This document shows, one piece after another, positions 22,445-29,283 of a DNA stretch of 36,819 nt. Every line of letters starts with the position of its first letter. The first letter of the stretch is position 1. Where the stretch lies: positions 1 through 36,819 of IMG/VR virus record IMGVR_UViG_3300047316_000182, one strand, 5' to 3'. Below the pieces are notes generated by a model. It worked only from the letters and a program-made list of their open reading frames with translations. It ran no database searches and had not been told where the DNA came from. The stretch is from a virus. The position numbers and the translations under genes are program-made.

Positions 22445-23836
22445 ATGGATTTGATCGCCAAAAACAGTGGTGGTCTGCAATTGGTTGGTCGACCGCAAGC
22501 ACGGCCGGCCTGGTATCCGACCGACCGCGTGCGACCGGTGCGCGTGGAAGTCTGGTGGCGTTATGTCGACGAGGTGGCCGCGGCCGCTCGGTTGGTCGGC
22601 GTTTATGCGCCAGGCCAATCGGTCCAGTTGCCGTTAAATCCGGTGGTGGATCGAGATTTGATTTTCTCGACGGTCACGATTTCCAGCGACGGATTGCGGT
22701 CGGTGCGCGAGCTCGGCGACGCCACCGAACAGACCATCGCCTATGCGCGCGATCCGGTCGCCGCTGGTGGTGATCTGACTGGCAGTTATCCGAATCCGAC
22801 GATCAAGGCGAACGCCGTCACCTATGCCAAGATGCAGGATGTATCCGCGGCCGCACGGTTGCTCGGCCGTGGTGGTGCCGGTGGACCAGGCGATCCGCAA
22901 GAACTCGGCATCGGTGCCGGTCTCAGTCTGGCCGGCACGGTGCTGAGTGCCACCGCGGTCGGTGGTGGTGCACCAACCGGACCGGCCGGTGGTGATCTGG
23001 CCGGCACCTATCCGAATCCAACGGTGGCGCCGAACGCCGTCACCTATGCCAAGTTGCAGGATGTCTCGGCGCCGGCACGGTTGCTCGGCCGTGGTGGTGC
23101 TGGTGGACCTGGCGATCCGGAAGAACTCAGCATCGGTGCTGGTCTCAGTCTGGCCGGCACGGTGTTGAGTGCACCACCACCGGCGCCAACCGGTCCACTC
23201 GGTCCGGCCGGTGGTGATCTCGCCGGCACCTATCCGAATCCAACCGTGGCGCCGAACGCCGTCACCTATGCGAAGTTGCAGGATGTATCCGCGGCCGCAC
23301 GGTTGCTCGGTCGAGGCAGTGCGGCCGGTGCCGGCGATCCGGAAGAGTTGACCATCGGCGCCGGTCTCAGTCTGGCCGGCACGGTGTTGAGTGCGCCACC
23401 ACCAACGGTGTCGGACTACACGGCCAAACTCACCAACACCACGGCGTTCGTGATTCCGGCGAACCAGGTGTCGCCGCTGAACTTCAACACCGAGGTGTAC
23501 GATGCGATGAACATGCACGACGCTTCATTCCCGTCGGCGTTCATTGCGCGTGCCACCGGCAAATACCTGGTAACAGGTAGTGTGCAATCACCAGGCGCAG
23601 CGAGTGGTTACTTTCAATTACGATGCACTAAGAACCGTGGCGCCGCTGGCGAAGCGGTGGTGGCATCGCAAACGTCGCCGAGTGTGGCGATGGCGTTCGA
23701 TTGTGGTCTGGCCGTGCAACTCGATCTAGTCAATGGCGACTATGTCGAGTTGTTGGTGGTGCACAACGGACCGGCCTCGGTCTCGTTGCCGGTGCTATCG
23801 CAAACGCCGATCTTCTGCATTGCCAGGCTGAGTTGA
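22445..23836 (+). CDS. Tail fibre with three GGDLxGxYPNPT repeats and C1q-like head
   Basis: 463 residues. Residues 1-105 are an attachment region. Residues about 106-318 contain three units of 65-75 residues, each beginning GGDLxGxYPNPT and continuing through YAKxQDVSAxARLLGRG and IGAGLSLAGTVLSA. From about 320 a beta-rich domain (TNTTAFVIPANQVSPLNFN...FIARATGKYLVTGSV...FCIARLS) resembles the C1q-like end of the tailspike. GGDLxGxYPNPT is widespread in phage and secreted fibre proteins. It is likely a host-binding fibre. Confidence 0.8.
   Translation: MDLIAKNSGGLQLVGRPQARPAWYPTDRVRPVRVEVWWRYVDEVAAAARLVGVYAPGQSVQLPLNPVVDRDLIFSTVTISSDGLRSVRELGDATEQTIAYARDPVAAGGDLTGSYPNPTIKANAVTYAKMQDVSAAARLLGRGGAGGPGDPQELGIGAGLSLAGTVLSATAVGGGAPTGPAGGDLAGTYPNPTVAPNAVTYAKLQDVSAPARLLGRGGAGGPGDPEELSIGAGLSLAGTVLSAPPPAPTGPLGPAGGDLAGTYPNPTVAPNAVTYAKLQDVSAAARLLGRGSAAGAGDPEELTIGAGLSLAGTVLSAPPPTVSDYTAKLTNTTAFVIPANQVSPLNFNTEVYDAMNMHDASFPSAFIARATGKYLVTGSVQSPGAASGYFQLRCTKNRGAAGEAVVASQTSPSVAMAFDCGLAVQLDLVNGDYVELLVVHNGPASVSLPVLSQTPIFCIARLS
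22762..23399 (+). repeat. Three tandem 190-225 bp coding repeats in the fibre gene
   Basis: Units start at about 22762, 22984 and 23209. Long blocks are nearly identical in DNA (for example GAACGCCGTCACCTATGC and GGTCTCAGTCTGGCCGGCAC occur in each). Copies 1 and 2 are about 222-225 bp; the third is shorter. Such repeats can expand or contract by recombination. Confidence 0.85.
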
Positions 23837-24063
23837 GACCAGCGGCGCACGGTCGGCAATCGTGCGTTGTCGTTGTCGGCGTGTTGCTCGGCGTGCTGGC
23901 CAGCAAGGCGCCGCGGTGGGTGGCACCAGGCCGAGGCCGGCACCTCGACGACCGACGCGCCACGCGGCGCGCGGTGGCCGGTTGGCATAGGGGGGCCGAA
24001 GGTACTTCCGGCGCACTTGCGAGTTGCAGGTAACGCGCGACGGCGAGAGGTATCTAGCGCCAG
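23837..24063. other. 227-base gap after the tail genes; no gene supported
   Basis: Contains a CGCACG/CGTGCG hairpin near 23848-23868 without a T run, and a rare G6 run within CATAGGGGGGCC (23987-23998) followed by the partly symmetric CCGAAGGTACTTCCGG (23997-24012). Short open frames here have no ribosome site. A packaging or control site is possible but nothing decides it. Confidence 0.5.
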
Positions 24064-24132
24064 ATGATTTATCACGTCGTCATCAACAACGAAATCCCAA
24101 ATTGGACCATCGACGGAGGTGAAAAACCATGA
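24064..24132 (+). CDS. Possible 22-aa leader peptide coupled to the membrane protein gene
   Basis: ATG 24064 opens a 22-codon frame (MIYHVVINNEIPNWTIDGGE plus KP) whose stop overlaps the next start (ATGA at 24129). The GGAGGTGA ribosome site of the next gene lies inside this frame. GAGAGG lies 13 bases upstream, which is poor spacing. Translation of the leader could open the downstream site; it may also be chance. Confidence 0.3.
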   Translation: MIYHVVINNEIPNWTIDGGEKP

Positions 24133-24320
24133 TTATGATTCTGTTCGCGCCGAGTCTAAGCGGTGCGCCGTGGTCGCTGATTTGTTTGATCGCCAGTTTG
24201 ATTCTTTTGTTTGTGGCCGCGTTCATCGGACCACCAGTGACCGACGGACCGTTCTATCGCCGCTTAAATTTTGGTTGGGCCGGCCTGTTCTTTTACGTGT
24301 TGGCCGTTGCGGTGGCGTGA
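24129..24320 (+). CDS. Small membrane protein, 63 aa, holin candidate
   Basis: Two hydrophobic segments (PWSLICLIASLILLFVAAFIG, positions about 14-34, and LFFYVLAVAVA at the C-terminus) with a short polar loop. GGAGGTGA (24114-24121) lies seven bases before ATG 24129, one of the best ribosome sites in the window. Being the last plus-strand gene after the tail cluster is where lambda-like phages keep lysis genes, so a holin is plausible. No endolysin follows, which weakens the call. Confidence 0.6.
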   Translation: MIMILFAPSLSGAPWSLICLIASLILLFVAAFIGPPVTDGPFYRRLNFGWAGLFFYVLAVAVA

Positions 24321-24352
24321 GGGGTTCCGGCCAGGAAAAACAACTCGAGATT

Positions 24353-24619
24353 TTAATTCCGCGATCCGGTGCGGTCGGCAATCAAGGTGCTGATGCACTC
24401 GCCGGTGTCGCCGTCGTAAGAGTAAATCCAAACGGTGCCGGCGCGATTGGCCTCGGCGATCTGGTGATCGACCGCGGCCGAATTCGCATAGTCGGCGCCG
24501 GCGTGCAACGCATACTCAGTAAGCAACCGGTCGAGGGAACAAACGCGAATCCAAATACCACCAGGTGCGGCATTGGGCTCAACGCGTTCGCGATGAATTT
24601 CCGGTCGGTGGATTGGCAC
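24353..24619 (-). CDS. Hypothetical protein, 88 aa, downstream of the repressor
   Basis: Minus-strand frame from GTG 24619, overlapping the repressor 3' end by 41 bases. Codon choice (GAC, CTG, GCC, no GGG) matches the genome and the C-terminal half (GTVWIYSYDGDTGECISTLIADRTG) looks like real protein. No family recognised. It would be cotranscribed with the repressor and so may be expressed in the lysogen. There is no clear ribosome site; translation may be coupled. Confidence 0.55.
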   Translation of the reverse strand: MPIHRPEIHRERVEPNAAPGGIWIRVCSLDRLLTEYALHAGADYANSAAVDHQIAEANRAGTVWIYSYDGDTGECISTLIADRTGSRN

Positions 24620-24989
24620 GTTTCTTTTTTGCGGTGACGCGGCGCCGGTAAAGGCAATGCGTGATCTCGAATAGATCGTCCTGGGTGCTCGCCGGCAACG
24701 CGCGAAACATATTCAGCAACGTGGCCTCACGACCGCGCGGTGTCGCCGGTGATTGACCACGTGCCAACGCGTCGATCTCGGTCGGCGCCACGCCGAGGCC
24801 GGCCGCAAGGGCAGTAAGTTTTTCCAAACTCGGCCGCATGATCTCGCGGTTCTCCAACCGAGCAACATAACTTTTACTAATCGCAAATCCTTTTTCACGC
24901 GCACGGATCGAGATGTCCTTACAGGACCACTGCGACGCGCGCCGCGTGCGCCGAATGTAATCGGCGATATCTTCGCGATCTACTCTCAT
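24579..24989 (-). CDS. XRE-family lysogeny repressor (CI-like)
   Basis: 136 residues. An extended N-terminal HTH (DIADYIRRTRRASQW...ISKSYVARLENREIMRPSLEKLTALAAGLGVAPTEIDALARG) is typical of XRE repressors. The C-terminus is short and basic with no LexA/CI-type peptidase, so RecA-driven self-cleavage is not expected. It is transcribed divergently from the excisionase candidate, and the inverted-repeat operator at 24993-25051 lies immediately upstream of its start. It probably keeps lytic genes off and autoregulates. Confidence 0.8.
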   Translation of the reverse strand: MRVDREDIADYIRRTRRASQWSCKDISIRAREKGFAISKSYVARLENREIMRPSLEKLTALAAGLGVAPTEIDALARGQSPATPRGREATLLNMFRALPASTQDDLFEITHCLYRRRVTAKKKRANPPTGNSSRTR

Positions 24990-24992
24990 CGA

Positions 24993-25051
24993 ACCTGTTT
25001 CGGATCGGTGTTGGATTTATGGCAGGGTTGAAAAAACCGATGCTAACAGGT
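24993..25051. promoter_or_regulatory. Long inverted-repeat operator upstream of the repressor
   Basis: ACCTGTT-tcgg-ATCGGT (24993-25009) is mirrored by ACCGAT-gct-AACAGGT (25036-25051), giving two inverted composite sites 26 bases apart that bracket the repressor promoter region. The left arm ends only three bases before the repressor ATG, so binding could also block its own transcription. A TTGAAA at 25028-25033 lies between the arms. Confidence 0.65.
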
Positions 25052-25496
25052 GAACAATCGCGGCCACTGCAAAAAAAAACCACTGCGTGCGCCGGTGACG
25101 CTTGACCACGATTGCAAGTGGGAGTATATACGCGGCCACGCCATCGCGCACTTGGCAGAGTTGACACGCGATTGGTCGCAAGTGTTCACGGAAAAATCCC
25201 GACGATCCAGGGGTTTGATTTGGCTAACACGAAGCGGTGGTGCCGGCGAGTAGTTGCTAACACGCTGGCGCAACCTCTCACCGCTTTCAACGGGGTGTTA
25301 GTGCTTCCACGTTGATCGACAATCTCTAATCAGATTTAGTTCACCGGAAGTTCAAGGCAACGCACTGAGAAAAAGCTAATGGCATTCTGAGTTCAACCGT
25401 GTGTGGTTGGACCAGGCCAGCGGCTTATTCCTCGGTGTGTTTTGCTGTTGGTGTTTTTGCCTTTTGATTTTTTAAGGTGGGGAGGTCGAACGAATC
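25052..25496. promoter_or_regulatory. Divergent control region between repressor and excisionase
   Basis: No convincing gene. It holds CTAACAC boxes at 25224 and 25257 (plus) and one in reverse at 25295-25301. CTAACAC + AGCGGTG (25224-25239) is mirrored by CACCGCT + GTGTTAG (25279-25301). A weak promoter-like pair TTGATC (25312) and TTTAGT (25335) has a 17-base spacer. Early and excisionase promoters are expected here, but none can be assigned firmly. GGG occurs more often than in coding regions. Confidence 0.45.
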
Positions 25497-25736
25497 GTGC
25501 AAATGGAAAAAGAGATCAACCAACCGGTGCCAGGCCGGCACAGCAAAAAGTATTTCAGTGAGGCCGAGGTGGCCGCAATGTTCGAGGTGTCGTTGGCCAC
25601 GTTGCGCCGGTGGCGCCGCACCAACATGATCGGATTCTGGCGCACGCCAGGTTCTCAAACGATCCGGTTCACGGCGCAACACCTCGACGACTTCGAGAAG
25701 CGACACGACCACAAAGCAAAAGGCCGGCGCAAATAA
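25497..25736 (+). CDS. Excisionase/MerR-type HTH protein, 79 aa
   Basis: AEVAAMFEVSLATLRRWRRTN (residues about 22-42) followed by WRTPGSQTIRFTAQHLDDFEKR is the MerR-like HTH_17 fold of Xis/AlpA proteins. I chose GTG 25497 because GGGGAGG (25479-25485) has usable spacing; ATG 25503 is two codons later. It lies convergent to the integrase, so it could be the directionality factor that bends attP DNA, an early regulator, or both. Confidence 0.75.
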   Translation: MQMEKEINQPVPGRHSKKYFSEAEVAAMFEVSLATLRRWRRTNMIGFWRTPGSQTIRFTAQHLDDFEKRHDHKAKGRRK

Positions 25737-25750
25737 GCACCGGCCGTTTT
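25722..25750. terminator. Terminator between convergent excisionase and integrase genes
   Basis: GGCCGG (25722-25727) / CCGGCC (25740-25745) with a 12-base loop, preceded by AAAA and followed by GTTTT, so it can act in both directions. It overlaps the excisionase stop codon and ends 26 bases before the integrase stop on the other strand. Confidence 0.6.
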
Positions 25751-25775
25751 GGGTTCTGAGTTGGACCGCGGAACC

Positions 25776-27185
25776 TTATGCGGTTTTGCGTTTACGTTTG
25801 AAAGCGATCACCTCGGATTTGCCGTAGTTGGCCAGCTTGTTCGCGATCCGCTTGCCACTAGAGTGATCGGGATTGTTATAGCGCCAGGTGGTTTTCGGTT
25901 GTTCGTGGCCGACCGACTTGCCAGCACTCTCGCAAGTTTCGCCGAGCTCGACTAATCGCGTGACCACGGTGTGCCGGATATCATGACCACGAAAACCGGA
26001 CAAATCGATTTTGCCGTTGGACCATTTCAACACCTCATTTTTCGCCGTGGCGAAGGCACGTTTCGGTGCGTACTTCATCGGCCGGTGCTCGACCGACCTG
26101 GTGCCATCCGCTTGCTTGACCTTCACGTCGTAGGTGAACACGTGATCGTCTGGTCCTTTGTCGGCGCAAGCTTTGAGCAAGGCCGCACGCACGCGCGGTG
26201 TCATTACGTGGTCGCGATCCTTGCGCCGTCGACCTTTGAAAGAGTGAACGTGAAAGGTGCCGACCAGATCACCATCAACCACGGCGTCGAAATCAACATC
26301 GCGCACCAGCATCCGGCGCAACTCACTCGACCGGCAACCGGAACCGAATTTAGCTTCCAGGTACGGCGCAAGGTGGTGGCGTTTGGTGTCGGTGTAACAG
26401 TGATCGATCAACGCGTGCTCGGCCTCGACGGTCGCGATTGTCTCGCGCGTATGCTCGGCATCGGGATTGATCAAATCCTTATGGCCGGTCATCGGATTGC
26501 CGGTCAACAACCACCGCTCGGCCACCGCGTAATTCAACATGCGCCGGAGTGCGGCGAGTTCTCGGTGGACCGAGGCAATGGCGACCGACCTGGTGGCGCC
26601 GCTGGCATCCTTCAATTTTCTGATTTCCGTTTTGTCGGTGCCGGCGATTTTGACACGCACCAGTGGCGCCGAGTTCAAGCGGTGATTTTTGAACTTGCGA
26701 ATCTGGCCGACGGTGATCGACGACACCAACGTGCCGGCGCCAAAGTAAGCGACCAACGCGGCGACCTTGCGGCGCGCATCTTGCCAACTCAGCAATCCGG
26801 AAAGCTTCACGCCGGTGATTTCGTCGAACCTGGCCGGCGTCAAATTGTCCTCGGTGTGGTAGGTGGCGAGTTGGCCGATGGTGAGAGTTTTGGGATTGAC
26901 GTCGCGCGCGTGGCCAGCGGTGCCATCGAGCTCGGCCACCTGGCGCGCCGTGGCGCGTTGCCGCTCGGCCTCAACCTCGGCTTGCAGTTCGGGAATCAGA
27001 CTATAGGCTTCCCGCATCGTGCCGGTGATGGCCAATCGCGTTTTGCGTTTCTGTTTTGGTTTGCCGTCAACGGTGATGGTCCACGTTACGAGCGCATAGA
27101 GTTTGCCGGTCTGACGATCACGCCAGACCGATCCGGTGTTGTTGCCGCGTGTGCGGCCGGTGGTTTTTCGTTTGGGTTTTGCCAT
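25776..27185 (-). CDS. int: Tyrosine-recombinase integrase
   Basis: 469 residues. The basic N-terminus (KPKRKTTGRTRGNNTGSVW) and WRDRQTGKLYALVTW strands fit an arm-binding domain, followed by a SAM-like core-binding domain. The catalytic domain shows the first Arg in GCRSSELRRM (about residue 287), HDIRHT with His and Arg (about 401), GHEQPKTTW, and the nucleophilic Tyr in WRYNN (about 435). AAAGGAC precedes ATG 27185. It recombines attP, directly upstream, with a host tRNA-Lys gene. All key residues are present. Confidence 0.95.
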   Translation of the reverse strand: MAKPKRKTTGRTRGNNTGSVWRDRQTGKLYALVTWTITVDGKPKQKRKTRLAITGTMREAYSLIPELQAEVEAERQRATARQVAELDGTAGHARDVNPKTLTIGQLATYHTEDNLTPARFDEITGVKLSGLLSWQDARRKVAALVAYFGAGTLVSSITVGQIRKFKNHRLNSAPLVRVKIAGTDKTEIRKLKDASGATRSVAIASVHRELAALRRMLNYAVAERWLLTGNPMTGHKDLINPDAEHTRETIATVEAEHALIDHCYTDTKRHHLAPYLEAKFGSGCRSSELRRMLVRDVDFDAVVDGDLVGTFHVHSFKGRRRKDRDHVMTPRVRAALLKACADKGPDDHVFTYDVKVKQADGTRSVEHRPMKYAPKRAFATAKNEVLKWSNGKIDLSGFRGHDIRHTVVTRLVELGETCESAGKSVGHEQPKTTWRYNNPDHSSGKRIANKLANYGKSEVIAFKRKRKTA

Positions 27186-27211
27186 TGCTTAGTTGTCCTT
27201 TTGTTGGGTGT

Positions 27212-27500
27212 CACTATCACGCGCGTGACCGTTTCACTATCACGCGCGACCTGTTCAGTGTCTCATCCGCTGGATTCCGGTGTCAACGGTTGCACACGCA
27301 TGAACAGCACTATCACTAAGCAAAATGCAGGGTGTGAACGATTAAGCGGCGAGTTTTGCGAGGTGGCAAAAGAGGTGAACCCGCTCACTCTTAATCAGCG
27401 GGTCGAAGGTTCGAGTCCTTCACGGCTCACCAAAACACTCAGTAAAAACGCAAAATCACAACTCGCAAACGCCGCTACTATCACGCGGCACTATCATACG
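27212..27500. other. attP: tRNA-Lys(CUU) 3' half as core, flanked by five arm-type repeats
   Basis: The core 27383-27432 reads as the anticodon arm (loop CTCTTAA, anticodon CTT), variable loop, a perfect T arm (GAAGG/CCTTC with loop TTCGAGT), the acceptor 3' strand ACGGCTC, A and CCA. No 5' half is present. Arm-type repeats with consensus CACTATCAC start at 27212, 27235 and 27308 on the integrase side, and at 27476 (first base T) and 27489 on the other side. This is a complete attP; integration restores the host tRNA 3' end. Confidence 0.88.
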
Positions 27501-27583
27501 GCCGGCACTAACACACGCCGGCCGTTTGACCTGGTGGCGCACCTCGACGGCGCCGCACTAAATAAATCTCGACACCTCGACGA

Positions 27584-27627
27584 TCCGACCTGGCACCACC
27601 ACGTGCCGTGGTCGGATTTTGTTTTTT
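27584..27627 (+). terminator. Strong rho-independent terminator beside attP
   Basis: TCCGACC (27584-27590) pairs with GGTCGGA (27610-27616), and an inner GGCAC/GTGCC pair extends the stem. TTTTGTTTTTT follows at once. It would stop plus-strand transcription crossing attP, for example reading in from the host tRNA gene after integration. Confidence 0.85.
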
Positions 27628-27637
27628 GACACCGCAC

Positions 27638-27708
27638 GCGAATCACCACCGGCCGGCGCGCTTAGGAACGTGCCGGCACCGGTGCGGTTTTGTGGATTGG
27701 TGATTCGC
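27638..27708. repeat. Inverted repeat with 11-bp perfect arms
   Basis: GCGAATCACCA (27638-27648) and TGGTGATTCGC (27698-27708) are exact reverse complements 49 bases apart, with a GC-rich self-complementary centre (GCACCGGTGC at 27676-27685). It lies in the non-coding stretch after attP. It may be an operator pair or an origin-type structure; not assignable. Confidence 0.6.
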
Positions 27709-27841
27709 CACTGCGCACGCGCACGTTGCGGATCGGAGTGGCCGACAGGTCCAACCAGGTCGCCAACCAACGCCGGCGAGTTCTAGCCATTAGCTTCGCG
27801 TCGACGTTGGCCAGACCGGCACCGGCCGGCAACTCCACCAC
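27662..27841 (-). CDS. Possible small protein, 59 aa (low confidence)
   Basis: Minus-strand frame from GTG 27841 (or ATG 27790, giving 42 residues) to TAA 27662. Codon choice resembles real genes here (GCC, CTG, GTG, CCG, no CCC), and the product VVELPAGAGLANVDAKLMAR...DLSATPIRNVRV is plausible. No ribosome site is visible and part of it overlaps an inverted repeat, so it may be spurious. Confidence 0.3.
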   Translation of the reverse strand: MVELPAGAGLANVDAKLMARTRRRWLATWLDLSATPIRNVRVRSGESPIHKTAPVPARS

Positions 27842-27884
27842 GGCACGCGTGCGCCGACTACCAGAAGCACCGCGGCCGCACCAA

Positions 27885-27921
27885 CCGGATTGGCGTGGCG
27901 TTGGGGGACGCAACGATCCGG
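27885..27921. repeat. Imperfect inverted repeat with a G5 loop upstream of the early operon
   Basis: CCGGAT (27885-27890) pairs with ATCCGG (27916-27921) and CGTTG (27899-27903) with CAACG (27911-27915), with an 8-base bulge on the left and GGGGACG in the loop. It lies 60 bases before the first early gene, where a leader structure or control site is likely. Confidence 0.4.
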
Positions 27922-27982
27922 TGCATGTTCCTCGTTGCGGTCGCCGGTGCATCTGGTCTCAACCGTTGGAGGTCGACCACCT

Positions 27983-28462
27983 ATGAAACGCAAAACCAAA
28001 ACTTGCGGTGCGTGTCCTGGTGGACCGCGCGAGTTGCCGATCAAGGCGTTCGGCCTCGACGCGTCAAAGGCCGACCGGCGCAATGTTTATTGTCGCGAGT
28101 GCGTGCGGCGCAAAATGCGCGACTTTCGCGCCGCACTACGTGACGGCCGGCAATCACCAGCGACGCGACCGGCGCATCGGCTCATTCGCCGGCCGGCGCC
28201 GTTTGTGATGCCGGCCGACCAGGCGCCGGCACTAGATCGATTCGTGCCGTTGGTGCTCGGCGCACTGGCCGACGGCGCGCGCGCGCAAGATGAGATCGTC
28301 GAGTTCGCGCACCAGCGAATGCCGAACAGAGTGCAACGCCGGATCGTGGTTGACCAGGTGACACTCGCCATCGGTGAACTGTTCCAGCGGCGCGCGATCT
28401 CCACGCGTGGTGAGGCCGATGCACGTGTTTATTTCCGGCGCGAGTTTGTGCGCCGCTGGTGA
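27983..28462 (+). CDS. Zinc-finger early protein, 159 aa
   Basis: ATG 27983 follows GGAGGT by nine bases. Residues 1-50 carry CGACPGG and YCRECVRRKMRDFR, a two-pair cysteine module as in small phage zinc fingers, and the middle is Pro/Arg-rich. The C-terminal 70 residues (DGARAQDEIVEFAHQRMPNRVQRRIVVDQVTLAIGELFQRRAIS, about 98-141) look like a winged-helix DNA-binding domain. As the first plus-strand gene after attP it could be an early regulator; the function is unknown. Confidence 0.7.
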   Translation: MKRKTKTCGACPGGPRELPIKAFGLDASKADRRNVYCRECVRRKMRDFRAALRDGRQSPATRPAHRLIRRPAPFVMPADQAPALDRFVPLVLGALADGARAQDEIVEFAHQRMPNRVQRRIVVDQVTLAIGELFQRRAISTRGEADARVYFRREFVRRW

Positions 28463-28463
28463 G

Positions 28464-29270
28464 GTGGACCAAAAGGTTTTGACCACAGAGGAAAAAAAAG
28501 AAGCAATCACAAAGGGGTTTCTTGATCTGACTAACAGCGGCAAAAGCAAACGCCACCGGTGGCGCACGGTCTGGTATGAAGTATGTAAAAGATTAATTCG
28601 GCCTTTCATAGTTGTTGGTTGTCCGAGGCGAAAGAGTAGGTTTGGGTTTTCAGTTGAATATGATTGCTTGACAGCATATCCACCGCAACGAGGGATGCAT
28701 TGTCTCGGTTTTACCACCGAGGACACCGAAGCTTTTTCCCGAATGTGGATGGGATTTGAGGTGAGTAAACGCCGGCATTGTGTGGTCGGAATCGAAGCGG
28801 GGGTTTTTAACGGATTGCAAAAAGCAGATGCGCAAAAACTTGCAGACTATTGCGCGCGCCGGTGGGAGGTCGATCATTATGGTGGTCCAACAAACAAACC
28901 AAATATCGGAAAGGAAAACAACGGCATGATCAAACTATTCAAAGAGGGTCACGCAATGGCCATTCAAACAGACGCAGACAACGAAAAGGATTTCAGGGAC
29001 CAGTTTGTCAACACGTTGGCAGAATTAATTAACAGAGAGATTTACAAAGATGACTGGCCATCTGCCTTGAATTCATTTCTCAAATCGTTTCTAGAGATTT
29101 CTTGTAAGTTGCGTGGTTATAAAGCCGACGTGAGAGAGGTCCATTTGTTGACCGCGGGAACAGTTAATCCTCGAAGTAATGATGTGGTTGCTTCCTTTTC
29201 TAATGCCGGATTTAGGTTTGGACCATTCACCGCTGACGAAGTAGCAGAAGAAGAAGGCGTCGCACAATGA
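28464..29270 (+). CDS. Hypothetical protein in a foreign-looking segment; true start uncertain
   Basis: The frame is open from GTG 28464 to 29270 (268 residues), but ATG 28926 (after GGAAAGGAAAA) or ATG 28956 (after GAGGG, 104 residues) are better starts by ribosome site. The C-terminal part (FRDQFVNTLAELINREIYKDDWPSALNSFLKSFLEISCKL) is helical and looks real. The upstream part reads TTEEKKE and FTTEDTEAF, translations of degenerate ACCACAGAGGA/ACCACCGAGGACACCGA sequences. Base composition is more A+T-rich and GGG commoner than in neighbours. No family recognised. Confidence 0.5.
   Translation: MDQKVLTTEEKKEAITKGFLDLTNSGKSKRHRWRTVWYEVCKRLIRPFIVVGCPRRKSRFGFSVEYDCLTAYPPQRGMHCLGFTTEDTEAFSRMWMGFEVSKRRHCVVGIEAGVFNGLQKADAQKLADYCARRWEVDHYGGPTNKPNIGKENNGMIKLFKEGHAMAIQTDADNEKDFRDQFVNTLAELINREIYKDDWPSALNSFLKSFLEISCKLRGYKADVREVHLLTAGTVNPRSNDVVASFSNAGFRFGPFTADEVAEEEGVAQ
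28480..28760. repeat. Segment with two degenerate ACCACAGAGGA-type host repeats
   Basis: TTGACCACAGAGGAAAAAAA near 28487 and TTTTACCACCGAGGACACCG near 28710 resemble the dispersed ACCACAGAGGACACAGAGG repeats of some bacterial genomes (from memory, not searched). The second also forms a CTCGGT/ACCGAG hairpin (28705-28722). Local A+T richness and frequent GGG suggest recent acquisition from a host chromosome. Confidence 0.35.
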
Positions 29271-29283
29271 TCGGAGTTGGACC

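Noticed and set aside
22634-23518. Minus-strand open frame of 294 codons opposite the fibre gene.
   Set aside because: Follows the tandem DNA repeats in antisense and gives Arg/Thr/Gly-rich low-complexity protein.
23701-24033. Frame running from inside the fibre gene into the following gap, with a hydrophobic stretch.
   Set aside because: No start with a ribosome site in the gap, and the upstream part is a shadow of the fibre gene.
25050-25253. Plus-strand 67-codon frame in the repressor-excisionase gap.
   Set aside because: GTG start lies inside the operator arm, there is no usable ribosome site, and codon use is unlike the genome. A Cro-like protein was looked for and not found.
27383-27432. 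Possible complete tRNA-Lys gene.
   Set aside because: No 5' acceptor strand or D arm upstream; only the anticodon arm to CCA is present, as expected for attP.
27301-27629. Plus-strand frame of about 109 codons spanning attP (contains NQRVEGSSPSR).
   Set aside because: That peptide is the usual translation of a tRNA 3' end; the frame crosses the recombination core and a terminator, and has no ribosome site.
25971-27629. Long plus-strand open frame opposite the integrase.
   Set aside because: Antisense shadow of an integrase whose catalytic residues are all intact.
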